A stretch of 64,000 nt of DNA, taken from Caulobacter radicis (GTDB lineage: Bacteria; Pseudomonadota; Alphaproteobacteria; Caulobacterales; Caulobacteraceae). Below the pieces are notes generated by a model that saw only the letters and a list, made by a program, of their open reading frames with translations, searched no databases and was not told where the DNA came from. The stretch lies in the NCBI RefSeq assembly GCF_003094615.1, contig NZ_QDKO01000022.1, forward strand, positions 1 to 64,000. Reading direction: 5' to 3'. The position numbers were made by a program, and so were the translations under genes. Positions 35,899-44,342 of this stretch are shown one piece after another (the first letter of the stretch is position 1; every line of letters starts with the position of its first letter).

Positions 35899-35912
35899 CA
35901 GTTCGGCCCTCC

Positions 35913-36221
<309 letters not shown>

Positions 36222-36846
36222 ATCGCTCGGTTTCCTAGTGGGCTGCGCCCGCGTCTCGAACCATTTCAAAGACCAACCCGGACTCCTCTTTCGAGACGTC
36301 CGAACGCAGCGTCCGCAAAACAAATTGGCCCGCGCAATCGCTTGCGAGGGCCGGTGATCCGCAACCACGCCGTCCTCCGAGGAGAACCCTCCTCTGGATG
36401 AGAAGGACGCCTGGTTACGGGTCGCTTGCGAACCGCGTTTGAGCCCTAGAGCTCACAGCCGGTCCAACAGAGGGGCGCTTTTACGTGCCTGAATCGGTTT
36501 CGTCAAGCGGTCCCGACGGGCTTTCGCGACGGCTTGTTTAACAAGACGTAAAGCCGCCGCCCCGAGCACGACGGCTTAACACTTATGGCCAAAACGCGGC
36601 TGAACAAAAAGCAATGTTCACCGACTTGAGCCCCATACACACAATCTTTGTGCGCGACCCGCGCGTATAGAAACTCAATTCGTTCCTGCAAGTGTAGTAT
36701 TTGCGCACCATAACGCCCCGAACGGTCTGACAGAGCCTTGCGGCCGTCATCGAACCTTCATAGATCCGCCCCGCTCGACGGTAGGGAGGCCCTCCCCAAA
36801 ACGACCGACCGCCGTCGAGACCACATGAGTAAGGGGATTACCCACT
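36222..36846. other. Divergent intergenic region between rpsJ and the outer-membrane protein gene
   Basis: 625 nt without a supported gene. The part next to rpsJ is the leader of the ribosomal operon. 36560-36720 is markedly more AT-rich than its surroundings. On the plus strand TATAGA (36666-36671) with TTGTGC 12 nt before it is a weak promoter candidate for the outer-membrane protein, leaving a leader of about 165 nt. Confidence 0.5.
36478..36506 (-). promoter_or_regulatory. Candidate promoter of the S10 operon
   Basis: On the minus strand TTGACG (36506-36501) and TAAAAG (36483-36478) are separated by 17 nt. Transcription would start near 36470, leaving a leader of about 250 nt before rpsJ. 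A GANTC site (36491-36495) lies in the spacer, and the palindrome CTTGTTTAACAAG (36533-36545) lies about 27 nt upstream of the -35. Confidence 0.55.
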
Positions 36847-37602
36847 ATGAAGACCCAACTGTTCGCCGCCGCCGCCGTGCTGGCCGTCGCCGTCTCGGCT
36901 CCCGCTTTCGCCCAGAACATCGGTTCGGTCGGCGCCGCCGTTGACTACAACAACATCGACACCCGCGCCGGCGACGCCGACGGCACCTCGGTCGTCATCG
37001 ACGGCTCGGTCGCCATCCCGACCGGTTCGTGGACGATCACCGGCGCCGCCGACGTCTCGATCGCCGACAGCGACGTCTCGCAACGCACCGTCGCCACCGG
37101 CGCCGTGCACGCCACGACCGTCGTCGGCAACGGCCTGCGCATCGGCGGCTTCACCGCCCTGTCGCGCCCGTCGAACGACACCCTGTGGGCCGTCGGTGGC
37201 GAAGCCCAGAAGTACCTCGGCAACGTGACCCTGACGGGTCTCGCCGCCTACGGTCAGTCGAACGACCTGGACGCCGACCTGTGGACCGTCCGCGCCGGCG
37301 CCAACTACTTCGTGTCGGACGACTTCCGTCTGGACGCCGGCCTTGGCTGGTCGAACGTTGACGGCCTCGTCGACGCCGACATCTGGGACATCAACGTCGG
37401 TGGCGAATACAAGTTCGCCAACACCGGCTGGTCGACCTTCGCCAAGTACACCCACAGCGAAGCCGATGACCTGGCCGACCTGAAGTCGGACGCCGTGAAG
37501 GTTGGCCTGCGCTACACCTTCGGCGGCAGCCTGAAGGCCCGCAACGCCGCCGGCGCCGACCTGGCCACCGGCAGCGACCTGTTCGGCTTCCTGGTCCGCT
37601 AA
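36847..37602 (+). CDS. Outer-membrane beta-barrel protein (porin-like)
   Basis: Protein of 251 residues with a clear signal peptide (MKTQLFAAAAVLAVAVSAPAFAQ, cleavage after FAQ or FA). The mature part is about ten amphipathic strands with alternating hydrophobic and polar residues, such as SWTITGAADVSIADS, LTGLAAYGQSNDLDADLWTVRAGANYFVSDDFRLDAGLGWSNV and VKVGLRYTFGG near the end, consistent with a small outer-membrane barrel. The protein ends in a short Ala/Gly-rich piece and FLVR, without the classical terminal Phe. No specific family was recognised. It lies alone, with terminators behind it. Confidence 0.75.
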   Translation: MKTQLFAAAAVLAVAVSAPAFAQNIGSVGAAVDYNNIDTRAGDADGTSVVIDGSVAIPTGSWTITGAADVSIADSDVSQRTVATGAVHATTVVGNGLRIGGFTALSRPSNDTLWAVGGEAQKYLGNVTLTGLAAYGQSNDLDADLWTVRAGANYFVSDDFRLDAGLGWSNVDGLVDADIWDINVGGEYKFANTGWSTFAKYTHSEADDLADLKSDAVKVGLRYTFGGSLKARNAAGADLATGSDLFGFLVR

Positions 37603-37614
37603 GCCGGAAGCTTC

Positions 37615-37644
37615 GTGATCTTCCGGCGCCCACCGGAAGATCAC
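37615..37644. other. Hairpin after the outer-membrane protein gene
   Basis: GTGATCTTCCGG (37615-37626) pairs exactly with CCGGAAGATCAC (37633-37644) around a 6-nt loop. It starts 13 nt after the stop. No T-run follows on the plus strand; it may protect the 3' end of the message. Confidence 0.55.
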
Positions 37645-37707
37645 GGGCAGCGTTTCAAGGGACCCGCCCTCCCCCTCCTACCCGGGCGGGTTCCGACGAA
37701 AAGCAAG

Positions 37708-37744
37708 ACGCCCCCGAAGCGAAAGCTCCGGGGGCGTTCTCTTT
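37708..37744 (+). terminator. Intrinsic terminator of the outer-membrane protein gene
   Basis: ACGCCCCCG (37708-37716) pairs with CGGGGGCGT (37729-37737), with an inner AGC/GCT pair, followed by TCTCTTTA. It lies between two convergent genes and may act in both directions. Confidence 0.7.
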
Positions 37745-37793
37745 ATATATATATGTACCGATGTGCGCCGAACGGCGCTCCGGTTCGCTGGGC

Positions 37794-38633
37794 TTACTGG
37801 CCGATATAGATGTTGCCAGAGCCCACGGCCGACTTCTTGACCGAGCCGTTGACCTTGGCCACGCGGATGTCGCCCGAGCCGGCCACCGACAGCGACACCC
37901 GGTCGGCCTCGCCGCCGAAGTTCACGTCGCCCGAACCCATGATGCTGACGTCGATGTCGCGGGCCCGGCCGCCGGTGATCTTCACACCGCCCGAACCGGC
38001 GATGCTGACGTCGAGATCGCCGCCGCGCAGCGCCGCGGCCTTCACGTCGCCCGAGCCGGCGATCGACACCTCCAGGTCCGACACGTCCTGCAGGCTGATG
38101 TCGCCCGCGCCGGCCAGGTTGATCTCGGCCTTGGCGGCGCTTCCAGCCTTGGTGTCGCCCGAGCCGGCCAGGCTGATCTCGAGCTTGCCCCGGGTGTTGG
38201 CGATGGTCCAATCCCCGCAGCCGGCGTTGGCCAGCTCGACGCTGTCGCTGCGACCGACGCTGCCATAGACCGCGCCCGAGGCGCCGACCGAGACGTTCAT
38301 CGGCACGCGGATGGCCACCTGCGGGATGTCCTTCCACTGCACCTCGCCGAGATCGCGGACCCGGACCGCCGAGCCCTCGCCCCGGCTGTTGCAGCTCTGG
38401 ATGCGCTTGAGGCGCAGGTTGCCGTCGATGATCGTCTGGCCGCCGACCTTGCGCACTTCCAGCGGCAGGCCGCCGTTGGTGGTCAGGAACTCGACCTTCA
38501 CGTCGCTGCGGGCTTCGGGAATGATGGTGACGCGGGCGACGGCGTCCTTGATCTTGACCGTCGGCTCGGCGGCGGCCGCGCCGGCCAGGGCGACAACGGC
38601 CGCGCCGGCGGCCAGGCTGATGATTGCGCGCAT
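37794..38633 (-). CDS. GIN-domain (DUF2807-like) exported protein
   Basis: Protein of 279 residues with a signal peptide (residues 1-22, ending AAAAEP). The body is a right-handed beta-helix-like repeat of the putative auto-transporter adhesin head GIN family: about nine turns of roughly 18-20 residues, each with a loop (SLAGSGDTK, NLAGAGDIS, SIAGSGDVK, SIAGSGGVK, SIMGSGDVN, SVAGSGDIR, SAVGSGNIY). Two Cys in the N-terminal half (NSRG-adjacent and AGCGDW) may pair. Function unknown; a surface or periplasmic adhesin or scaffold is a guess. It stands alone and converges on the outer-membrane protein gene. Confidence 0.75.
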   Translation of the reverse strand: MRAIISLAAGAAVVALAGAAAAEPTVKIKDAVARVTIIPEARSDVKVEFLTTNGGLPLEVRKVGGQTIIDGNLRLKRIQSCNSRGEGSAVRVRDLGEVQWKDIPQVAIRVPMNVSVGASGAVYGSVGRSDSVELANAGCGDWTIANTRGKLEISLAGSGDTKAGSAAKAEINLAGAGDISLQDVSDLEVSIAGSGDVKAAALRGGDLDVSIAGSGGVKITGGRARDIDVSIMGSGDVNFGGEADRVSLSVAGSGDIRVAKVNGSVKKSAVGSGNIYIGQ

Positions 38634-38735
38634 CTTTAAGTCCCCTCGGATGGCTTTGCGTTGAGGGAACGCTAGTCGGCGAGGCCGCGCCGCACGACTT
38701 AATTCGAGGTCATGACGCTGTTGTCACGAACCGCG

Positions 38736-39641
38736 TCAGGCCGCCTTCTGGGCGTCGCCGATCTCGAAGCTGCGCTCGAACCCCTTGATCCTGTCTTCGA
38801 CCAGGCCCAGCCGCTTGAGGCCCAGCGAGGCGGCCCACAGGCCCGCACGCGCCGCCATCGGCGTCTTGTCCATGGCCGCCACGGGCAGGCCCCAGCGGCG
38901 CAGCACGCCGTTGGCGAAGTGGGCGCCGTTGGTCAGGCGCGAGCCCCAGGTCTGATAGTCCACCGACAGCGAGACGTTGAAGGTGCCGAGGTTCTCGATC
39001 CGGTGCGGCGCGTGCAGCGGCCAGCTGGCGGCCATGCCCGGTTCCAGGTCGAACACCGCCGCGGCCGCGTCCATGTCGCGGTGATACGGCAGGTCCTCGG
39101 TCTGCTGCTTGAGCATGATGTTCTCCATGCCCTGCTGGGGCATGTGCGCCTCGTCGACCGGATAGATCCAGATCCGCTTGCGGCCGCGCAGGTGGAACAG
39201 GATGACGCCCGGCGCGTCGGCGTGGAACGGCACCTTGGCGCCCGGGGCCGACATGATCAGCTGGCCGTTCAGCTGGACAGGCGAAAAGCCCCTCGCCTCG
39301 CCCGCGATCTCCTCGAAGGCCTGCTTCATCAGTGGGGTCAGGGCCGGATACCAGGCCTCGGCCCGGCGCAGCTGCACCCAGATGCGGCCCTGCTTGACGC
39401 CTTCCAGCACCTCGCGCCCCGGCAACCGCCCGCGCGCGCCGGTGCGCATGGTCGCCTGCCCCTCGGCGTCGAAGTCGAACAGGTTGATGTCGTAGAGCTC
39501 GGCCGGATAGGCGTCGAGCAGGCGCGCCAGGGCGTCGTCGTCGAACAGGCCCGTTTCGGCGAGGTTGTGGCGGAAGGTGATCGGGGCCTTGCGGAAGTCC
39601 TGGATCTGGTCCCCCGACCAGGGCGCGACGAGACGGGTCAT
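38736..39641 (-). CDS. Cupin/JmjC-like protein
   Basis: Protein of 301 residues. Middle part is a cupin/JmjC-like double-stranded beta-helix: VPFHADAPGVILFHLRGRKRIWIYP with His140 and Asp142 as likely Fe(II) ligands, and WPLHAPHRIENLG with His213 as the probable third ligand. The family includes 2-oxoglutarate-dependent hydroxylases, but the protein is not a full match to any named enzyme. The first 100 residues hold an aromatic-rich segment (LYDINLFDFDAEGQ). It follows the GNAT gene by 16 nt, with GGGAGG before its ATG, so the two are one operon. Confidence 0.7.
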   Translation of the reverse strand: MTRLVAPWSGDQIQDFRKAPITFRHNLAETGLFDDDALARLLDAYPAELYDINLFDFDAEGQATMRTGARGRLPGREVLEGVKQGRIWVQLRRAEAWYPALTPLMKQAFEEIAGEARGFSPVQLNGQLIMSAPGAKVPFHADAPGVILFHLRGRKRIWIYPVDEAHMPQQGMENIMLKQQTEDLPYHRDMDAAAAVFDLEPGMAASWPLHAPHRIENLGTFNVSLSVDYQTWGSRLTNGAHFANGVLRRWGLPVAAMDKTPMAARAGLWAASLGLKRLGLVEDRIKGFERSFEIGDAQKAA

Positions 39642-39657
39642 AGGCCTTACTCCTCCC

Positions 39658-40821
39658 TCAGTCGGCCAGCAGGCCGAGGCTCAAGCCGAGGCCGATGCCG
39701 ACGCCGATCCCGGCCCCGACGGCCGGGTGACGCCGGCCCAGGCCGGTGACGAAACTGGCGCCGCCCTTGACCTGGCCGATCAGGCCAGGCTCGCAGGCGG
39801 CGATGCGGTCGAGACGACGGGCCAGGCGCTTGCCCACCTCGTCGATGCGCTCGACGCCGGGCGCGCCGCGCAGGTGGGTCATCAGCGACGGCCGCATGGC
39901 CACAGCCCCCTCCAGCACCGGCTCCATCGGCACGGCGAAGTCTTCCTTGTAGGCTTCCTCGCTGGGCCCGAAGTCGACGCGGGCGATGCCGCGCTCGGCC
40001 GCGACCCGCAGGGTCTCCAGCGTCATCAGGGCGCCGGGCGAGTATCGCGCGAAGGCCGGGTCGTAGATCGGGAACCACAGGTGATGACGGTCGCCGGCGG
40101 TCAGGCCGAGCTCGGCCGCCACGATCGTCCCGCCGGCGCGCAGCACGGCCAGGCGCAGGCCGAAGTCATCGGCCTCGGACTCGGCCAGGCGGTTCAGGAG
40201 ATCGATGGTCCAGCCGCAGGCGAAGATGTCGTGCTGGTGGGTGCGGCGGATCTGGGCGCGCTTCTGGGCCACCAGCCAGGCCAGCAGATCCAGCGCCGGC
40301 CGCTCGAAGGTGAAGACCATCTGGCCGTGATCGCGCTCCAGGGCGCGGGCGCGGCGGCGCTTGTCCTTCAGGAAGGCGGAGCTGCGCGTGGCCTGATAGG
40401 CCTCGAAGCCGGCCGACAGGTCGGCGGCCATGGCGTAGCGCACCGAAAGCTCAGGCAAGGGCACGGGCGAGATCAGGCCGCTGACCCGCATGCGCTCGAC
40501 GCCCAGCAGGGTCAGGACGGCGGGCAGGCAGACATCGGGCTCGGCGATCAGGCCGTGAAAGTCGCTCATCGGCGCGCCGAGCGGCTGGATCGACGAGCCG
40601 CGGCGCTGGAAGGGCAGGAAGCCGACGATGCGGTCGCCGCGCTCCAGCACGGCGACCCGGGAGCCGGGCGCGCAGGCCGCGGCCGCCTCGACATAGCGGA
40701 GATCGAAGTACGGACCGCCCAGCACCGGCTCGGCGGCGCGCAGGGCGTTCCAGCGCGCGCGCTCGGCGGCGTTGAGATCGGCGACCTCGATGACCCGCGC
40801 CTGCATTCCCGTGTCCAGCAC
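39658..40821 (-). CDS. GNAT acyltransferase (CelD/BioF2-like) with C-terminal Gly-rich helix
   Basis: Protein of 387 residues like the CelD/BioF2-type double-GNAT proteins, often linked to polysaccharide or wall modification. The N-terminal half is ALRAAEPVLGGPYFDLRYVEAAAACAPGSRVAVLERGDRIVGFLPFQRRG, the C-terminal half LAVLRAGGTIVAAELGLTAGDRHHLWFPIYDPAFARYSPGALMTLETLRVAAERGIARVDFGP. It ends with a glycine-rich hydrophobic helix (VGAGIGVGIGLGLSLGLLA). The start is GTG 40821 with GGGAG 5 nt upstream, or ATG 40806. It precedes the cupin-like gene by 16 nt. Confidence 0.72.
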   Translation of the reverse strand: MLDTGMQARVIEVADLNAAERARWNALRAAEPVLGGPYFDLRYVEAAAACAPGSRVAVLERGDRIVGFLPFQRRGSSIQPLGAPMSDFHGLIAEPDVCLPAVLTLLGVERMRVSGLISPVPLPELSVRYAMAADLSAGFEAYQATRSSAFLKDKRRRARALERDHGQMVFTFERPALDLLAWLVAQKRAQIRRTHQHDIFACGWTIDLLNRLAESEADDFGLRLAVLRAGGTIVAAELGLTAGDRHHLWFPIYDPAFARYSPGALMTLETLRVAAERGIARVDFGPSEEAYKEDFAVPMEPVLEGAVAMRPSLMTHLRGAPGVERIDEVGKRLARRLDRIAACEPGLIGQVKGGASFVTGLGRRHPAVGAGIGVGIGLGLSLGLLAD

Positions 40822-40872
40822 CCTGCTCCCCGTCCTTGCGGACTACGCCGGGCGTGGATCGGCGGCCCTCCG

Positions 40873-43182
40873 TCAGCCGCCGTGCAAGGTTAACCGCACA
40901 GGCGCCGACTTGTAGGCCGGCGTGCCACTACGCCGGTCGTGATCCTCAAGTGCTACTAGAGCATTGGTTTCCGGATAGTATGCGGCCACGCACCCGCGCG
41001 GAATTTTTCGCGCCACGGCCGTGAAACCGCGCACGACTCGCGCGCCGGTTTCATCGAAGGCGGCCGCCAGGTCGATGCGCTGGCCCTCCGCCACGCCCAG
41101 CGCCGCCAGGTCTTCCGGATTGACGAACACCACGTCGCGCCGGCCGAACACCCCGCGATAGCGGTCGTTCTCACCGTAGATGGTGGTGTTGTACTGGTCG
41201 TGGCTGCGCAGGGTGGTCAGCAGCATCACCGAGGCGTCGCCCCGGCGCGGATCGTCCAGCCCCGTGTGCGGCAGGAAGTTGGCCTTGCCCGACGGCGTGG
41301 TCCACTTGCGCTCGGCCGCCGGCACCGGCAGGCGGAAGCCGCCCGGCTGGCGGACGCGCGCGTTGTAGTCGGTGAACTGGGTCGGGAAGACCTGCTCGAT
41401 CAGGTCGCGGATGCGGTCGTAGTCGGCCGTCAGCCCCTCCCAGTCGACGGGATCATCGGCCCCCAGGGCCGCGCGGGCGATTCCGGCGACGATGGCCGGC
41501 TCGGACATCAGGTGCTCGGAGGCCGGAGGGTTGAGGCCGCGCGAGGCGTGGACCATCGACATCGAATCCTCGACCGTCACTGACTGGCGCACCCCGCCCT
41601 GCAGGTCCATTTCCGTGCGGCCCAGGCACGGCAGCAGAAGCGCCTCGCGACCGACCAGCAGGTGGGTGCGGTTGGGCTTGGTGGCGATGTGGGCCGCGAA
41701 GTCGACCATCCGCATGGCGACGTGGGTGCGCACGGGGTCGGGCGCGGCGACGGCGAAGTTGCCGCCCAGGCCGACGAACACCTTGGTCTCGCCCGCGCCC
41801 ATGGCCTCGATGGCCTCGACGACGGTGTGGCCATGCTCGCGCGGCGGCGTGAAGCCAAACACCTTGGCCAGGGAGTCGAGCAGGGCCGCCGACGGCTTCT
41901 CCCAGATGCCGACCGTACGGTCGCCCTGGACGTTGGAGTGACCCCGCAGCGGACAGATCCCCGCCCCCGCCCGGCCGATGTTTCCGCGCAGCAGCAAGAG
42001 GTTCACCAGTTGCTGCACCGTGCTGGACGAGCTGCGGTGCTGGGTCAGGCCCATGCCGTAGCAGAGGATCGTGGCGCTGGACCGGGCGTAGATGGCCGCG
42101 GCCTCCTCGATCTCGGCCCGCGACAGGCCGCCGACGCTGACGATCTCGTCCCAGGACAGGGCGTCGAGGTGGGCCGCCAGGGCGTCGAAGCCCGCCGTGT
42201 GCTCGGCGATGAAGTCGTCGTCGAGGACGGCCGGCTCGTCGGCGCCGCGCACGGCGCGGTCGAAGGCCAGCACGGCCTTCATCAGCCCCTGCACCACGGC
42301 CGCGTCGCCGCCCACGTTCACTTGATAATAGCGCGAGGCGATCGGGGTGGACGACAGGGTCGCCATCTCGACCGGGTCCTGCGGCGAGGCGAACCGCTCC
42401 AGAGCCCGCTCGACCAGCGGGTTGAAGGCCATGATCGTCGCGCCTCTGCGCGACGCTTCACGAAGGGTCGCCATCATCCGCGGGTGATTGGTGCCGGGGT
42501 TGTGGCCGAAGCACAGGATCAGGTCGGCGTGGTCGAAGTCTTCCAGGCTGACCGAGCCCTTGCCCATGCCGATCGAGTCCGGCAGGCCGACGCTGGTCGG
42601 CTCGTGGCACATGTTCGAGCAGTCGGGGAAATTGTTGGTGCCGACCTTGCGGCCCAGCAGCTGAAACAGGAAGGCCGCCTCGTTGCTGGCCCGGCCCGAG
42701 GCATAGAACTCGGCCTCGTGCGGGCTCTCCAGCGCCTGGATCGCCGCGCCCGTGCGGGCGAAGGCCTCGCTCCAAGCGATCGGCAGATAGCGGTCGCTGG
42801 CCGGATCATAGGCCATCGGATGGGTCAGGCGGCCCAGGTCCTCGATGGCGTGGTCGCTCCAGGTCAGCATCTCGCTGACGGTATGGGCGGCGAAGACCTC
42901 GGGCGTGGCCCGCTTGGTCGTCGCCTCCCAGGCCACGGCCTTGGCGCCGTTCTCGCAGAACTCGAACGACGAGGTGTGCTTGGGATCGGGCCACGCGCAG
43001 CCGGGGCAGTCGAAGCCCTCGGGCTGGTTGGCGCGCATCAGGGTCTTGCCGCCCTCGACGATGGTCTCCTGGTCGGCCAGGGCGCCGGCCACGGCCTTCA
43101 GCGCGCCCCAGCCGCCGGCCGGCGCGTCATAGGGCTTCACGCCCGGGATCTTGCCCCCGACCGGATTGGAATCGTCAGCCAT
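40873..43182 (-). CDS. FdhF/YdeP-family molybdopterin oxidoreductase
   Basis: Protein of 769 residues, a YdeP-type relative of formate dehydrogenase alpha subunit, binding a bis-molybdopterin cofactor. Motifs: EGFDCPGCAWPDP near the N-terminus, FYASGRASNEAAFLFQLLGRKVGTNNFPDCSNMCHEPTSVGL (the Cys in MCHE is the likely Mo ligand, as in FdhF), LCFGHNPGTNHPRMM, and LTTLRSHDQYNTTIYGENDRYRGVFGRRDVVFVNPED near the end. No Fe-S ligand set of full FDH type is seen. The reaction is not established. ATG 43182 overlaps the fdhD stop (TGATG), and GGAGGT precedes it. Confidence 0.87.
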   Translation of the reverse strand: MADDSNPVGGKIPGVKPYDAPAGGWGALKAVAGALADQETIVEGGKTLMRANQPEGFDCPGCAWPDPKHTSSFEFCENGAKAVAWEATTKRATPEVFAAHTVSEMLTWSDHAIEDLGRLTHPMAYDPASDRYLPIAWSEAFARTGAAIQALESPHEAEFYASGRASNEAAFLFQLLGRKVGTNNFPDCSNMCHEPTSVGLPDSIGMGKGSVSLEDFDHADLILCFGHNPGTNHPRMMATLREASRRGATIMAFNPLVERALERFASPQDPVEMATLSSTPIASRYYQVNVGGDAAVVQGLMKAVLAFDRAVRGADEPAVLDDDFIAEHTAGFDALAAHLDALSWDEIVSVGGLSRAEIEEAAAIYARSSATILCYGMGLTQHRSSSSTVQQLVNLLLLRGNIGRAGAGICPLRGHSNVQGDRTVGIWEKPSAALLDSLAKVFGFTPPREHGHTVVEAIEAMGAGETKVFVGLGGNFAVAAPDPVRTHVAMRMVDFAAHIATKPNRTHLLVGREALLLPCLGRTEMDLQGGVRQSVTVEDSMSMVHASRGLNPPASEHLMSEPAIVAGIARAALGADDPVDWEGLTADYDRIRDLIEQVFPTQFTDYNARVRQPGGFRLPVPAAERKWTTPSGKANFLPHTGLDDPRRGDASVMLLTTLRSHDQYNTTIYGENDRYRGVFGRRDVVFVNPEDLAALGVAEGQRIDLAAAFDETGARVVRGFTAVARKIPRGCVAAYYPETNALVALEDHDRRSGTPAYKSAPVRLTLHGG

Positions 43183-43997
43183 CACGCAACCTCCAGCGCC
43201 GCCTCGACCAACCGGTCGGGACGGGAAAACACCATGTGGCCGTCGGGCCTAGCCAAGGCGACCAGGGTCAGGCCCGCCTCCTCGGCCCGGCGCACGGCCA
43301 GGTCGGTCGGGGCCGACACCGCCACGATCATGCCGGCGCCCATGCGCACGGCCTTCTCGACCATCTCGAACGAGCAGCGACTGGTGACCAGAACGAAGCC
43401 CGCTCCGGCGTCGCGGCCCTCGCGGGCCATGGCACCGGCCAGCTTGTCCAGGGCGTTGTGACGGCCGACGTCCTCGGCCAGCAGCTGCACCCGGCCGTCG
43501 ACATCGCAGAAGGCGGCCGCATGGGTGGCGCGGGTGCTGCGCCCCAGGGCCTGGACGGCCTCGAGATCGGCCAGGGCGGCGGGCACCGCCGCATGGGCGA
43601 TGGAGACGCCAGCCGCCGCCGGCGGCAGGGGCCGCACCGCGTCGGCCAGCCGCTGCACCCCGCACAGGCCGCAACTCGAGCGTCCTTCCAGCTTGCGCGG
43701 CCTGGCCTTGCGACGGGCCGCGCCCTCGACGAGGCGCACGTCGACCAGCAGGCCGAGCTCTTCCTCGCGAACCTCGACGGAGGCGATCTCATCGGGCGCG
43801 GCGACGCCCTCGGTGATGGTGAAGCCCCGCGCCAGATCGGCCACGCCGCGCGGCGTCGCCATCAGCACTGTGTGCGGTCGACCGTCGAAGGACAGCCCCA
43901 CGGCGACCTCGGTCGGGGCCCAGCGCTCGATCGGCGCGGCGCGCCCGGGCGCGCGCCATTCCAAGGCAGGGCGAAGGCGGGCGGAAGCATCGGACAT
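43182..43997 (-). CDS. fdhD: Formate dehydrogenase accessory sulfurtransferase FdhD
   Basis: Protein of 271 residues that moves sulfur from the cysteine desulfurase to the Mo cofactor of formate dehydrogenase-like enzymes. Visible: TEVAVGLSFDGRPHTVLMATPRGVADLARGFTITEGVA, the sulfur-carrying CxxC in GRSSCGLCGVQ, LLAEDVGRHNALDKLAGAM and TSRCSFEMVEKAVRMGAGMIVAVSAPTDLAVRRAEEAGLTLV. ATG 43997 is used because the family alignment starts close to it. It sits directly before the YdeP-type gene and overlaps it by one base. Confidence 0.92.
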   Translation of the reverse strand: MSDASARLRPALEWRAPGRAAPIERWAPTEVAVGLSFDGRPHTVLMATPRGVADLARGFTITEGVAAPDEIASVEVREEELGLLVDVRLVEGAARRKARPRKLEGRSSCGLCGVQRLADAVRPLPPAAAGVSIAHAAVPAALADLEAVQALGRSTRATHAAAFCDVDGRVQLLAEDVGRHNALDKLAGAMAREGRDAGAGFVLVTSRCSFEMVEKAVRMGAGMIVAVSAPTDLAVRRAEEAGLTLVALARPDGHMVFSRPDRLVEAALEVA

Positions 43998-44342
43998 GGT
44001 CAAAAGACTACAGTTTGGGCGCCTGCGCCGCCATGGCGAAAGACGAACACGGGGTGTGGCTGCCGGGCCACGCGGCCAGTTTGCGTCAAGCACAACACAA
44101 AACGGCGATTTGCTTCAAAGATCGCGCCGTAGGTTTCCGACAGATATCCAATCCGACCGAAAGTCTGCGGTATACGATTGGCGACAAACCACATCCCGAC
44201 GTTCTGGTAATTCACCCGAACGTTACAGAACTTTCACCTCACAATCGCGAAACAAACCCCGCCCATCCCTGCCCCACGGCGAAATTTTATTCCGCCACCA
44301 TGGCCTTGGCCGCGAAGCCTTGGCGAATACTGGGGACTATGA
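43998..44342. other. Divergent intergenic region before the TonB-dependent receptor
   Basis: 345 nt between fdhD and the receptor, without a supported gene. An imperfect inverted repeat GTTCTGGTAA (44202-44211) / TTACAGAAC (44224-44232) is the only clear structure and might be an operator for the receptor. Confidence 0.4.

Noticed and set aside
36222-36368. In-frame N-terminal extension of S10 by about 49 residues
   Set aside because: No S10 protein has such an extension. The family start is the ATG at 36221.
36738-36944. 68-codon frame before the outer-membrane protein gene
   Set aside because: It overlaps the signal peptide in another frame and becomes an Arg-rich run, typical of a shadow.
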